Of a stretch of 64,000 nt of DNA, positions 31,050 through 42,700 are shown in pieces. The stretch comes from Tilletiopsis washingtonensis (Eukaryota > Basidiomycota > Exobasidiomycetes > Entylomatales). The notes under the pieces are model-generated. The model searched no databases and had not been told where the DNA came from. It worked only from the letters and a program-made list of their open reading frames with translations. Made by a program: the position numbers and the translations under genes. Position 1 is the first letter of the stretch. Each line of letters starts with the position of its first letter. The stretch lies in assembly GCF_003144115.1 (NCBI RefSeq), contig NW_020311998.1, forward strand, positions 309,669 to 373,668. Reading direction: 5' to 3'.

Positions 31050-32985
31050 ATGTCGCCGTCCGCAGCCCCCTCCACCTCGGCAGAGGCGACCCTCGCCTTC
31101 GACGTCGCCGCGTTCCAGGACGAGCTCGCCGGGCTCGCATCCAAGCACCAGCTTGCCTCCACCTTCGACGCCGGCCTGGCCGCCGCGCTCGACAGCAGCG
31201 ACGCACTCAGCCCGATGCGTCAGCAGTACATCCTGCCCTCGATGTCCGACGCCGGCGTCGCAGAGGCCAGCTCATGTGAGTCAGACGGGCACCGATGAGG
31301 CCGTGAGCGCGGCTGACACGATCGCGTGCGACCCAACAGCGGAGCCCGCACTGTACCTGTGTGGCAACTCTCTGGGCCCGCTCTCCCGGCGCGGCCAGCA
31401 GATCGTCACCGAGGAGCTAGGCGCTTGGGGTCAGAAGGGAGTGCTCGGCCACTGGGACCACCCGCGTGGCCGGCCCTGGACGAAGCAGGAGGAGCGTGTG
31501 GGCCGCCTGATGAGCGACGTGGTCGGTGAGTGCGCCTCAGCCAGACAGGCGTCGAGGTCTGCAGCTGACCACGCTCTCTGGCCTGCAGGCGCGAAGCCGT
31601 CCGAAGTGACAGCCATGGCGACCCTGACTGGCAACTTGCACACGATGCTGAGCACCTTCTACCGCCCCGCCAAGCCCTTGCAAGGCGGCCAGCCGCGCCA
31701 CAAGATCATCTACGAGGCGCGCGCATTCCCGTCTGACCAGTACGCGCTGGCAAGCGCCGTAGCGCTGGCAGGCTTCGATCCACGCGACGCTCTCGTTCCG
31801 CTGCACCCGCGCTCCGGCGAGTCGACACTGCGCACCGAGGACGTGCTGGCGGCCATGGAGGCAGAGAAGGAGGCTGTGCTCGTCATGATGGGCGGCATCC
31901 AGTACTTCACCGGCCAGCTCTTCGACATCTCCACGATTACGAGACGCGGCCATGAACTGGTGAGATGTGCCGGATGCGCGAGGCTGGGCTCACTGGACGC
32001 TGACGAGTGATCTTCTTAGGGTCTCATGGTCGGCTGGGACCTCGCCCACGCCTTCGCCAACGTCCCGCTGGCGCTGCACGACTGGGACGTCGACTTTGCC
32101 GTCTGGTGCACGTACAAGTACGGCTCCTCGGGCCCAGGCGGCATCGCCGGCGTCTTTGTGCACGAGCGCTGGGGCAGCATGGGCATGAAGACCTCCATCG
32201 GCAAGGCCGGCGAGTCGGCCGCAGCGGGCGCGCAGGGACTGCTCAGGTGCGCCAAACGTGCGCTGCCCGATTGAACTTGATGCTCACACCAGCGCTGCAG
32301 ACCTGCCGGATGGTGGGGCCACAAGAAGTCCACGCGCTTTACCATGCCCGACTCGTTCGACGCGATGGACGGCGCAGCCGGCTGGCAGACGTCGAACCCC
32401 TCGATGCTGGACATCGCCTCGCTGCTCGGCTCGCTCGAGACGCTGGCACAGGCGCCCGGCATGCTGAAGAGCGAGCTCGCGGACCTCGACATTGGCTCGG
32501 AGGAGCACGGAGCAGCCGTCGAGGCGCGCACCGGACAGGTGGGCATGGGCCTCATCATGCCTGCGCTGCGCACGAAGAGCGTGCGTCTCACCGCCTATCT
32601 CGAGCATCTCCTCACGCGCCCGGACTTCCTTCCCGGATCGAACGCAGACGCCATCGAGGTCCTGACGCCGCGCGAGCCGTCTGCTCGCGGCTCGCAGCTC
32701 TCGATTCGCATCACCGACCGCCGCGGCGCGGCCGAAGCCGAAGCCCAGGCTAAGGCGCAGGCAGAGGCCAGCGCTGGCCTGGCGACGGGCGAGGTCCCGC
32801 CTCCGATCGCCACCACGACGCTCGTGGCGCGTGCTCACAAGCGAGCGCAGCAAGAGGCGGGCCTGATCGCCGACGTCCGCAACCCCGACGTGATGCGTCT
32901 GGCGCCCCTCGCGCAGTTCTCCACCTTTGCCGACGTGCACGCCGCCGCCGAGGGCCTGCGCAAGGCTCTCCTCGCCGAGCTGTAG
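31050..32985 (+). CDS. BNA5: Kynureninase
   Basis: Five exons (31050-31275, 31340-31525, 31589-31959, 32020-32246, 32301-32985) give 564 aa. Family motifs are [75 protein letters not shown], the PLP-lysine segment [20 protein letters not shown] and [14 protein letters not shown]. The enzyme cleaves kynurenine or 3-hydroxykynurenine to anthranilate or 3-hydroxyanthranilate plus alanine in de novo NAD+ synthesis. It is about 100 residues longer than usual; the extra length includes an Ala/Glu/Gln-rich insert ([16 protein letters not shown]) near the C-terminal domain. The donor after EASS and the acceptor CAACAG fix the frame for the YLCGNS motif. Confidence 0.93.
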
Positions 32986-33099
32986 CGCGCTTACACACAC
33001 ATCGCACGTCACGCCGTCACATTCACGCGCATCATTTGCTAGAGTTGCTCGTCACCAATACATCTGCTGTGCGATCGCTGAGGAACGGCCCAGAGCCGT
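32986..33099. other. Convergent intergenic region
   Basis: Only 114 bases between the stops of kynureninase (+) and the next gene (-). It holds closely spaced 3' ends and no other feature. Confidence 0.5.
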
Positions 33100-35452
33100 C
33101 TAGGGTGGCGTGGCTGAAGCAGGCAGCTCCTGAGAGAGGGTTGCCGCCGCGGTGGTCGAGGATGCTTGACCGCTGGCGGCTGGCTGTGCAGCGCTGAGCT
33201 TGTCCTTGGCACGAAGCGCCTCCAAGGCGCTCATGTCGAGGTCCCAGGGCGTGCCGCGCTTGTGCAGATCCTCGCGAAGCTCGTCGTCGCCGTGCATGAT
33301 GCTGGTGGACGCCTCCTTCGTCGATGAGGGCCGCGAGCCCACGCCCGAGCGCACCAAGATGGGCGGCGCAAGCGTCGGCACGCCCTCGCGCGACACGATG
33401 CGCACTGCATCCGGGTCTGCGTTGAGATCGTCGTTGCTGCGATGGCCTCGCACGCTGGTCGGACGCTTGCTCCGTGCCGGGCGCCACGGCTGAGGAGTGG
33501 CGTCGGCCGCCGCATCGTGCACGTCTTGTTGGCTCGGCTCAGGAGCAGGCGCCGCGCCACTGCGCCCGCCCGACAGGAACCGGGAGATGCGCTGGCGCAC
33601 GCGCGCCCAGCCACTTGGCTTAGCCTCGCCCTTCGCCTGCCGTTGCGAGTGACTTGGACCGCTCCACAAGACGACGCCGTCTTCCGTGCGGACCGAGCTC
33701 TGCGCGGAGAGGTTGTAGTCACCGTCCCTGCTCGTCTGTGAGCTGATCGGCAGAGGCGGCCCGGTCACATTTGAGCGCGCGACCAGAGCATCGAGCTCGT
33801 CGGCGATGACGCGTTGTGGCCGCTCGCCGTTCGCCTCGCCGGTGCTCTGAGACAGATTTTCGGACGTTCCGGCGGCTCGTCCTTCGTCTATCAGCGGATT
33901 GCCGCTCTCTACGCGAGATCGCATGGCTGCCAGCGCGCCGCCATTGGACAGCTGCCCGATCCTGCGAGAAGTTTTGTCCGGAGAGCGCGAGCGTACGAGG
34001 ATCAGCGTGCCGGGATAGAAGGAGCGCGGCGGCGCTGGAAGTGCCTGGGCGTCTGTGGCCTCGAGCGGCTCGTCTACGTTGTCGTCGAGCGGCGCGCCGA
34101 ATGGGCCGTTCGGATGCAAGGGAGCGTGCACATCGAGAACTGCATCAGGATCGACGAGGAGCAGCTCCTTGTTCTCGGCGGGAATGTAGCCCAAGCCCGC
34201 CGAGAGCATTGCGTCTCCCTCCTCGCGAAGGGACACGTCAAGAGCAAATGACTCTGAGGCCAATGTCGGGAGAGGCGGTGGCGCCTCCTTCTCGCCGCTG
34301 CCCCAGCGACCGAAAGGACGTGAGCGGACGCTGCCGGACGATGAGGTGCGCTTCCCGTCTCCTGGCGCACTCTTCGGGCGTCGGCGATTGCCTGTGCCGC
34401 CTCGGCCCTGCGATCCTGCCGCGAGGGCCTCCCGCTGCTCGGCTTCCTTGCGTGCTGCGCGTTCCGCCGCCTCCTTGGCCCTGACCTCGGCCACGAGATT
34501 GCGCGGCGCAGGCGTCGGATTTGGGTTCCAGCCGCCGCCCAGGGCGATCTGGCCGCCAAGGCCAGGCGGGACCTTCCAGCTCGCAGGAACTTCTGACGGG
34601 ACAGTGGCATTGGCGATGCGCACCGAGGGCGAGAATGAGATGCGTCTGGCAGTGAAGCTACTCCTGACGCTGCCCGCGCGGCCGGTGCCGCTTCGTTCAC
34701 TCGGCCTGGGCGAAGGCGAAGGCGGTTGCGTGCTGCTTGAAGCTTTGGCGGGTGTGGCGGGTGCTGCGACCTGAAATGCGGGGGCCAGTAAGCAACTTGC
34801 CCTTTCGGAGCAGGAGCCGGCTGACGAGACTCACATCTACACTCGCAGGAGCCGTCCTCTCGCGAGCCGGAGACTGCTTGAGGGCAGTGGGCGCGCTTCC
34901 GTTGCTCAGAGCAGCGTACTCAGTGGCAGTGGAAGCGGAGCCGCCCTTGGCAGAAATTGTCTCTGGCGCCGCTGCTCGTTCGGAATGGCGCGCCGAGAAG
35001 GGCGCGCTGTGTCCTGCGTCTGCCGACTGGGAGCCGGCCGCCTCACTCTGCTCTGCCGCGGACTTGACTTTCGGCTGCGAGGCATGCAGCGCTTCGACGC
35101 AATGCGCCGCGTCGCGGTCCTCCGGCAGGAGGTGTCTCAGCTGCTCGCGCTGCGCCTCGAGGAGGACGTGCGAGCTCTGCGAGCGCTTGAGCGATGCCGG
35201 CGCCGTCTCGACGACTGCATCCGCGGGCGGCCGCCGGCGAGCTGCAGCTCCGCCGCGAGCGGAGAAGCCGGCGGAATGCGGCGATGTGAAGACCTCGGCG
35301 GTGTGCGCCGGCAGCCTTGCGGCGACGTCCTTCGATGGCGAGCGAGGGGCTGCGGCGGCCGGCTGCGAGGCAGGCACGGCAGCACGCTTGCCATTGGCTT
35401 GACCTGGCGCTGCATCCGAGGCCGCGCCGGTACTGGCCACCTGTGTAGGCAT
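33100..35452 (-). CDS. Disordered Ser/Pro/Arg-rich protein, unknown function
   Basis: Two exons (34835-35452, 33100-34770) encode 762 aa; the 64-nt intron has GTGAGT and TTTCAG ends and keeps phase 0. Most of the protein is predicted disorder by eye: Ala/Ser/Pro/Arg/Glu-rich with many basic-Ser patches (KRSQSSH, RRRPKSAPG, RISRFLSGGRSG) that could be phosphorylation sites. More ordered-looking pieces are ASWKVPPGLGGQIALGGGWN, an Ala/Glu/Arg helix (VAEVRAKEAAERAARKEAEQ), SLREEGDAMLSAGLGYIPAE, SFYPGTLILVRSRS and a C-terminal RGTPWDLDMSALEALRAKD. No domain or motif lets me assign a function. It may be a cytoskeletal or signalling scaffold, but nothing shows this. Confidence 0.7.
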
Positions 35453-36368
35453 GTCGTGCGGTGCGGCACGCTCAGAGCCGCAGACAGCTCAGAGACGGCA
35501 GCGGGGCGTCGATGAAGCGGCGTGCGGTGCAGGAGCGAGGTGTGTGGGTGTGGAGCGCGAGGCGGGGACACGTGCAAGGGTGAATGGTGGTCGCGTGTGT
35601 TGCCAAGCTGCACGATGAGTAAGCTGCGCGAGGTGCAAGCTGCGTGGTGTGTAGAGAGAGAGCGAGAGAGGTGCTTGCGGATGGCGGATGGCGAGGTGCT
35701 GAGGAACCGAGAGGACGGGAAGCAAGCAGCGGGCAGCGGGCAGCGGGCAGCGCACCACCGCGCACCGGCCGCCGCCGCCGCGCCGATACGCTCATTTCGC
35801 GCCCACACGCGCCTAAACTCCGCGCCTGGGCCCACCGCATCGTGCGTCTCCCAATGCATCCACATCAGCGCCGACAGAACAGGGCACATCGGGCTCCTAA
35901 TGCACGCACAGCATAAGCACAAGGCGCATCCCAGCGCCCGTCGAAGAAAGCCTGCACCGTGAGCATGCTGTGCCATACGGACGTGAGAGCGCGGCCGCAC
36001 CCCGAAGCGACGGCGGCGGCTGTGACGCGGCGGCGCAGCGCACCCGCCCCCAGGATCTAGCGCGGGCTTGGCGCCTCGCGGAATGCGGCGGCGGCGCCGT
36101 TGCCGTGCACGAGAGGCCATCTGCGGGCTGACGCCGCTGGGCTGCATGCTGCGCCGAAATAGATCAGCGGGCGCACGTCGATCAGCGCAGCGTCCAAGGC
36201 AGCGTCAGGGGGAGCGAGAGGGGCAGGCGCCCGCCCCCTGACCACCACACCGCACAGCCCAGACCACCTCGCCGCGCTGCTTCCCCTTCGCTCAGACGGG
36301 CGCAGCTACACGCAAGAGATTCATTGCACAGCGCACGCTGGCCTGGCTCCTGCGCTCGGCGCGCTGCC
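35453..36368. other. Intergenic region between two - strand genes
   Basis: About 900 bases upstream of the gene starting at 35452. It includes an AGAGAGAGAGCGAGAG purine tract near 35655 and a GCAGCGGGCAGCGGGCAGCG triplet-like repeat near 35730. No credible gene is seen. Confidence 0.45.
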
Positions 36369-38552
36369 TCAGCCGCTCATGCTCGCGACGTGGTGCACGT
36401 GCCACTGCATCACGCAGACAAGGGTGTGGAGCAGCATCTCGATGTCCGGGAACTGCGGGCAGGCGGCATGAGCACGAGACTGCGCAGTGCGCCGGATGCC
36501 GGCTGTGCTCACCCTGCTCTCCACTTCAAGCTCGCCGCCGCCCTGCGCCTGCTTGACATCTCGCCGGAACACCGCCACGACGCGCTCTCGCGGCGCCCGT
36601 CCGCCGGCCGCGGCGCCCTTGTCGAGCAGCTTCATCGTGTGCGCCCCGACCCACTCGTACCGCCTTGCGCTGTCCGGCCCGCCCTTGCCGTCGCGTGCGC
36701 CTGCAGTGAAGGCGAAGCGCTGGCCCCACGCATCGCTCCGAGCAAGCGTCGTCACGGAGACCGTTGCGGCCGCAGACGTCTTGGCCGTCGAGATCTCCCA
36801 CGTATGCCTGGCTCGCCGCGAAGGCGTCGAACGCAGTGCGGGCTCCTGCGAGAAGGAGTGTCAGCGAGGCGGCGTGTCCCTTGCTGATGGGAGACTCACG
36901 CCATCTTGAGCGCCTCTCAGCAACGTCATCTTGGTGGCGGCGGCAAGCGGCAGCCAGCCGAGGCCCAGACCGATCAGCAGGCCACGGCTCACTGCGTGTC
37001 CCAGACGCACGGTCCACGTCCTGCTATCGTCGAGCGACCGAACGACGAAGTCGTCCTTGCCCCTTTTGCTGCGCGACACTGAGGCGCTGCGTCTCCGCTG
37101 CTTCTGGTGAGAAGGCTCGGAGCTTGCCGACACGCCCGGGCGCGCAGAGGCCAAGGGTGCGAGTGCAGCTCGAGCGGCGAGCTCCGCCGTGGAAGTGATG
37201 ACGAAGCGAAGCGTTGCCGTGGTCTCGCTCAGGACAGGTGTAACTGGCTCGCTGGTACCCCGATGCTTCCCTGAAGACGACTGTGACCTGGACGTGGAGC
37301 GCGAGAGCGATGAGCCATGCATGCCGTGGCCAGGATCGCTAGATGGCTCGCTGCGCTTGCGTCCGGTGTCAATCGTCAAGTTGAGCTGTTCGAGAGAGAG
37401 TGTTCGCCGCTGTCTGACAGACTCGTGCTGAGTCCATCGTAAAGAGTCCGAGGACAGGGCGCGGCCCTGCAGCTCGCACGTGCGGGCTGCGGGCTGTGCG
37501 AAGATGCCTCGGTCTGCAAGCGATTGCTCGCACAGCATCTCCATCTCGGCGCCCTTCTCGAGCGGAGACGGCTGCAGCGTCGCCTCGGAGTCGAAGAGCT
37601 GTGATGGCGACCTGCTGAGCAGCGGCGACGCGGAGACTCGCGGCACTGGTGTCTCCAACCAGGCAATCTCGCGCCACTCGATGCTGCTGCGCGACCTTGG
37701 TCTTGCTGAGCGGTACTCGATCGAGTCGGTCGGCGCCGTCGAGCTGCGCAGCGGATGGGCTTTCGCCACGGGCGCCGATGCCAGCGCGCGACCTATCGTT
37801 TGGCTGGACGGGCGAACGACCTCGTGCGGTGAGCCCGACTTCGGGAGGGACACCTTGCGTTCGCCCGGACTGGACGGCGGCGTGTGAGAAGCCGTCGTAC
37901 ACTGCTGCGAGTACCACGACGGGCGCCGCAGGAGACTGCCGTCCGACGCCAGAGAGCTTGAGGAGCAGGAGCGTGGCAGGGCGTTGCCGCCGTCTCTGGG
38001 CACTAACAGCGGCGCCACACTTGCAACTCGCGCCGGAACTGGACTGCTGAGCTTCCCGAGGGTCTCGTTGGTGACTCCCAGGCTGCTGCGGCGCAGTAGC
38101 GGCGGAGCTGGCGTCCCGGCATGCCGCCTCTGCGGCGTCGAGCGAGTGCTCGTGGCGGTGTACAGGCGCGCCTTGTTCCCGCCGTCTGGCCACTGAGGTG
38201 CCTGCGATGACCAGAGCGTGTCCGACGGCAAAGGCACGGGAGCTTCGATCGCGACAGCTGTGGAGTAGCCCGCCATGTGCATGTCGCTTGCCGTCATCGA
38301 CTGCCGGAGCGTCGCAGCAAAGCGCGCGCCGAGGCCTTTTCGCTTCGTCGACAGCTGGCGCGCGGGGCGCTCCGTCGATGGTGACATGGCGAGAGGTGAG
38401 GCTTCTGCTGGGTCGAAGGGCAGCTCGAGAATGGCATGCTGAGGCGAGAGCCGGATGGCCCGCACGCTGGGACGGCGGCTTGGCGGCATGACCGGTAGCG
38501 GCACTGGGTCCAGCTCCACACTGGACGAAGACTGCACACGGCGATGAGGCAT
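36369..38552 (-). CDS. Disordered protein with conserved C-terminal domain, unknown
   Basis: Three exons (36900-38552, 36513-36845, 36369-36452) give 689 aa from the Met in MPHRRVQSSSS. The first ~500 residues are disordered and full of Ser/Arg/Pro, with repeated SxSxR patches and possible proline-directed phosphosites. A hydrophobic stretch SRGLLIGLGLGWLPLAAATKM lies near residue 535. The C-terminal ~150 residues (YEWVGAHTMKLLDK, ERVVAVFRRD, GELEVESRFPDIEMLLHTLV, CVMQWHVHHV) look ordered: beta strands, then a helix. They resemble the fungal DUF6593/scramblase-like fold, which is a weak guess. The 60-nt last intron has no stop. An earlier in-frame Met at 39119 exists, but the added sequence looks non-coding. 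Confidence 0.65.
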
Positions 38553-39763
38553 GTCGGCGCGGCGCGAGAAGAACGAGTGCGACGTTGGAGTGCTGTGAGT
38601 GTGAGGACTGCCGGGGTGAGTGCGATGAGGGAGAAGAGACAAGAGCAAGGGTGGGACCTGTCGTGCAGAGGGGCCAGCGACGCCGCCGCACAACACTCGA
38701 CTCAGACTCGACTGCCCTACGCAGCAGCGCGCCGCAACGCAGCCAGCAGAGATGTGCGCCGTCGATCGGCTGATCTCCAGCCTCACGCGCGCACGACGTG
38801 GACCCCGCACGACAAGTGCCTTTGATTCAAATGCCTCCTCTCTGCAGCCAGAGATAGCCCAAGGTCCTCGCGCGGCGCGCCGTTCGCGGCAGCGAACGCG
38901 GCGGGCGGCCTCCGCCAACGACTGTACCTTGGGCGCAGTAGAGTGCGGCCCAAAGGGGCGGCTCTCACTGCGCCCGAGCCGCCGGTGACCGGAGAGCTGC
39001 TGGCATGCTACGCTGTCTCCGGCGTCCGAGGTGGTGCCGGAGAGCGCAGCCCGAACGACATGCGAGCTGAAGCTTGTTCGGCAGGCACGCAGCAGAGCGC
39101 ACCATAGCACGAAGCTCACTCAAACTGAGGCGCGCCCTTCTTCAGCTTGTGTAGCTGCGCTTCGGGCAGCGAGCAAGCATGCCGCATGCTCCTGCTGCAT
39201 CCTGCCCGGGATGCTCAGTCCGAGAGGCCGCTCGTGTGGCCCAAAAGGGCATGCCGCGCCCTCTCTTCTGTCGCTCTGACGAGCTGCAAGCAGTCGAGTC
39301 GCGTGGAAAGGGGCGACCCCTGCCGTTTACGGGGTCTCGGGGACCCATGCGCCAGGCACATGAGCAGGGTCGCCACCCCTGTGCAGGGAGGGGCCAGCAT
39401 GCGGAGCACCGCTTCCGCAAGTACGTCAGCTCCTGATGAGCCCTGCGCTGGCGCTTGAGACACGCGCCAGAGAGGAGGTGGGCGCTCGATACGGCGGCGT
39501 CGTTCGGGCTCGGCAGCACGTGCACACACGGGCGTGGGGCGGATGCTGTGCACCCGCGATGATAGGTGCACGTCGAGCATGCGCAATTCAGGGTATCGCG
39601 AGGAGCGTGGAGCAGAGAGATACAAAGGAGAGAGGGCGAATGCCGACAGGGATACGTGCGGGAGGAGCAGCGGCGCATGCTTCCCTCCAGCCGGCAGTCG
39701 AGTCGTGCGCGCGCGTCCAGCGGGCCAGCGAGAGCGAGCCCAGCGTGAACGGATCGGGATGCG
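38553..39763. other. Intergenic region between two - strand genes
   Basis: About 1.2 kb holding the leader of the gene starting at 38552 and the 3' end of the Ync13-like gene. Open frames here are low-complexity and unconvincing. A near-palindromic GGGGTCTCGGGGACCC lies near 39340. Confidence 0.4.
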
Positions 39764-42700
39764 CTAGCGGTAGTACTGCTGCTGCTGCGGCGGCGGCGGC
39801 GGTTGCTGCTGGTACTGGTGTGGCGGCGGCGGCAGCGGCTGGTATTGCTGGTGCTGCTGCTGGCGGGGTGGAGGCTGCATCGGGTGGTGGTACATCTGCT
39901 GCTGATGTTGAGCGGCGATGGGCGGTGGTGCCGGGGCAGCAGCATTGCCCGGGCCACGCGAGTAGCGCTGCTGGACCGGCGGTCGCTGACGTGGCGGCGA
40001 GCCTCCCATGGCGGCCTGCAGACTGCTGATCGTTGCGAACTGCTGGCGGAGGAAGTCCGACGTGCCGGATCGCATGCGCAGGAGACGCAGGACGACTGCA
40101 GGGACGCGCATCAGCACGAGCTTCAGGGCGCGAGCCAGCCAACAGACTCACCATCCAGATTGTCGTCCTGCTCCTCGCCCTTCTTCTCCTGCTTGCGCTT
40201 CTTGATCGTGCCCAGGGAGCGCTGCTGCATGACCGACTTGTTCTTGGCGCGCTTCGTCGGCGCTCGCCGAAGCCGCTGCTGCATCTCGCGCACGCACGCC
40301 TCCATCAGCGCATCTGTGTTGGCGTCGTGGTGCAGCGTGTACGAGACGATCTCGCGGTACTTGGGGCCCTGCAGGACCTCCAGAGGCACGCCGTGCGCAG
40401 TGCCCGTCTCCTCGTCGTAGGCGTTGAAGTAGTTGCGCAGCATGGAGAGCCACTTGAAGACGACCTCGACCTCCTTGCCGGAGAGCTGCTGCAGATCCGA
40501 CGGCGAGTCCGACAGCGGCGGGAGCAGGATGCCGTCAATCGTGTTCAGCACCTCCTTCCACACCTTCGTGAGCACGAGCAGAGAGCCCGTCTCGCTGAGG
40601 CTGCCCTTCAGCGTGCCCAGGCACTCGTCCAGGTAGTCGAGCAGCGGCATGATGGCGGCCTCGATCTCCTGGTCCGTCAGCTGAGTGGGCCGCTGCTTCC
40701 GCGGTGCCTCTGCATCGACGGGCGGGATCGACGGGCCGTTCACGTTCGTGCTGGCAAGCGCCTGCGCGTACAGCGCCTTGACGTTGCCCAATGCCTTGTC
40801 GAGATTGATGCCGCTCGTGCGCACGAGAGCCTTGAGCACCGTCCGGGACAGGCACTGGCGGATGAAGATGCTCATCTGCGAGAAGATCGCGGTCAGTGTG
40901 CGCAGACGAGGAGCTCGGGCTTGGGATGTCAGGCCAGTCGCTGCCGAGCTCGCTCACCTTATCGACGATGATGCGGACCATGTCGCCCTCCGCACGCTTC
41001 AGCGAGCGGAACGCGCGGCCGAAGTAGAAGAGAATGTCGTCCTTCTCGCCCTCCATGCTGACACGCAGCAGGAGACGGCCGCGCGTGTCCAAATCAAGCC
41101 AGAGCTCGTGCGCCAGGAAGTCGCCAAAGTATCGCGGATCCAGCCGCAGGTAGGCGCGTCCGCAGAGATTGTGCTCGCCGACGAGCTTGCGGTCCCACAC
41201 CGTGGCGGCGAGCCACATTTGCTTCTCGACGGGAATGTCGAACAACTCGTCCCATCGCGGGTCCGGTGTCTCGTAGATTGTGCGCGTCTTGGCTATCTTG
41301 GCGCCACGCTCGTCGCTGAGAGTAACGAAGGAGTCGATGCGCGGATTGGCGGAGGTGGACTTGACGGGCATGAGGTTCTCACCCAGCACGACCTTGACGG
41401 TGAAGATGTAGCGGTCGTTGAGCGCCTTGTCGGGCACGTCGGGCGCCGCGTGCTTGATGATGTGTGCCTGTTTGTCGGCGTCGATCTTCGTGTACAGCTT
41501 GTCGAGCAGCAGGCGTGCGGCCTCGATGTTGTTGAGCTTCACGCAGGACTGCGGCGGAGAGGAGTCAGACGGTGACGGTGGTGCTCGCAGCGCGCGAACT
41601 CACAGACGTCTGGAAGTGGAAGGGCTCGACGCGCTTCTCGCCCTGCAGCGTCTGCTTCGCCTTGATCATCCACGCAGACTGCTTCTGGCTGGCGTCTTGG
41701 TCCTCGGCAGTGCGCGGGAACATCTCCTCCATGAAGAGCTCCTCGACGCGGTTGCAGTACTGCTCGATGGAGCGGCTGATCGTCTTGGCGAGGCTCGTGA
41801 GGAAGCGGGCATTCCGGTATGGGTCGGACCAGTTGAGAGACTGGATGAAGTCCAGCGGCTGCTGCAGCGCGCCGAAGAGATCGTCGATCGACGAGCTGTG
41901 CACGGCGCCCTCGCTCTCGATTGGAACAAAGCGGTCCGTCGAGACGGCATTGTGCACCCACTCGCCCGTCTTCTTTTCCGTCAGCGCCAGCCACTGGCGG
42001 ATGTGCGGCTCGAACCACGCGCAAAGGTCAAAGACGAGCTCGACGTGCGGGCAAAAGGTGCCGTGCATGCGCAGAAGCGCCTTGACGCGGGTGTAGAGGT
42101 GCAGCACGTCCTCGAAGGGAAGCGGGTCGCGCTCTCGCGCAGCGTGTGCCACGATCTGCTGCCGCATCGAGTCGAGATCGTCGAGATAGAGGCTGACCTG
42201 CTTCTCCAGCAGCAGAGCGACGGGATCCACACTGCCGAGCACTGGCTCGGGGAAGCGCTTGTCGACGCGCTTGGCGCCCTTCTCGAGCCAGTCCAAGAGC
42301 TGCAGCAGCGGCTGCACCTCGTTCTCCACGATCTGCGAGAAGAGGTCCGTGGTCTTGGCGGTGTAGTCGTGAATGGCCATGATGCGAATGCGGTCCTTGA
42401 GGTCCTCAACGTAGCGGTCCAGTTCGACGGGCTCCAGCTCGAGGCGGCCGCCCTCTCGCACGAGGCCCGAGCCGTGCAGGTCAGTGACGAGATCCAGATA
42501 GGGCTGGACCTCCGACGGCTCGACGTTCTGTATGTCCTGGAATGCGTCGGTGATGTAGCGCAGGAACGAGACGAAGAGGGCGCTGTAGATGCGGACGAGC
42601 AGAGCCCGATCTGCGACTGCCCACGTCTCGATGCCGCTCTCGTCGATGACGAGCTGTGTGGCGTTGAGCGCCTCGGTGATGCAGTCGAGCGGCACCTCGC

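Noticed and set aside
35720-35760. GCAGCGGGCAGCGGGCAGCG as a satellite or CRISPR-like repeat
   Set aside because: Only about three short degenerate units with no spacers; simple GC-rich low-complexity sequence.
38553-39119. N-terminal extension of the 689-aa disordered protein to Met 39119
   Set aside because: The added sequence shows no protein-like pattern and covers the expected leader; the MPHRR start is preferred.
39760-39930. CAG/CTG-like trinucleotide array
   Set aside because: It encodes the Gln/Pro-rich tail of the Ync13-like protein, so it is coding low complexity.
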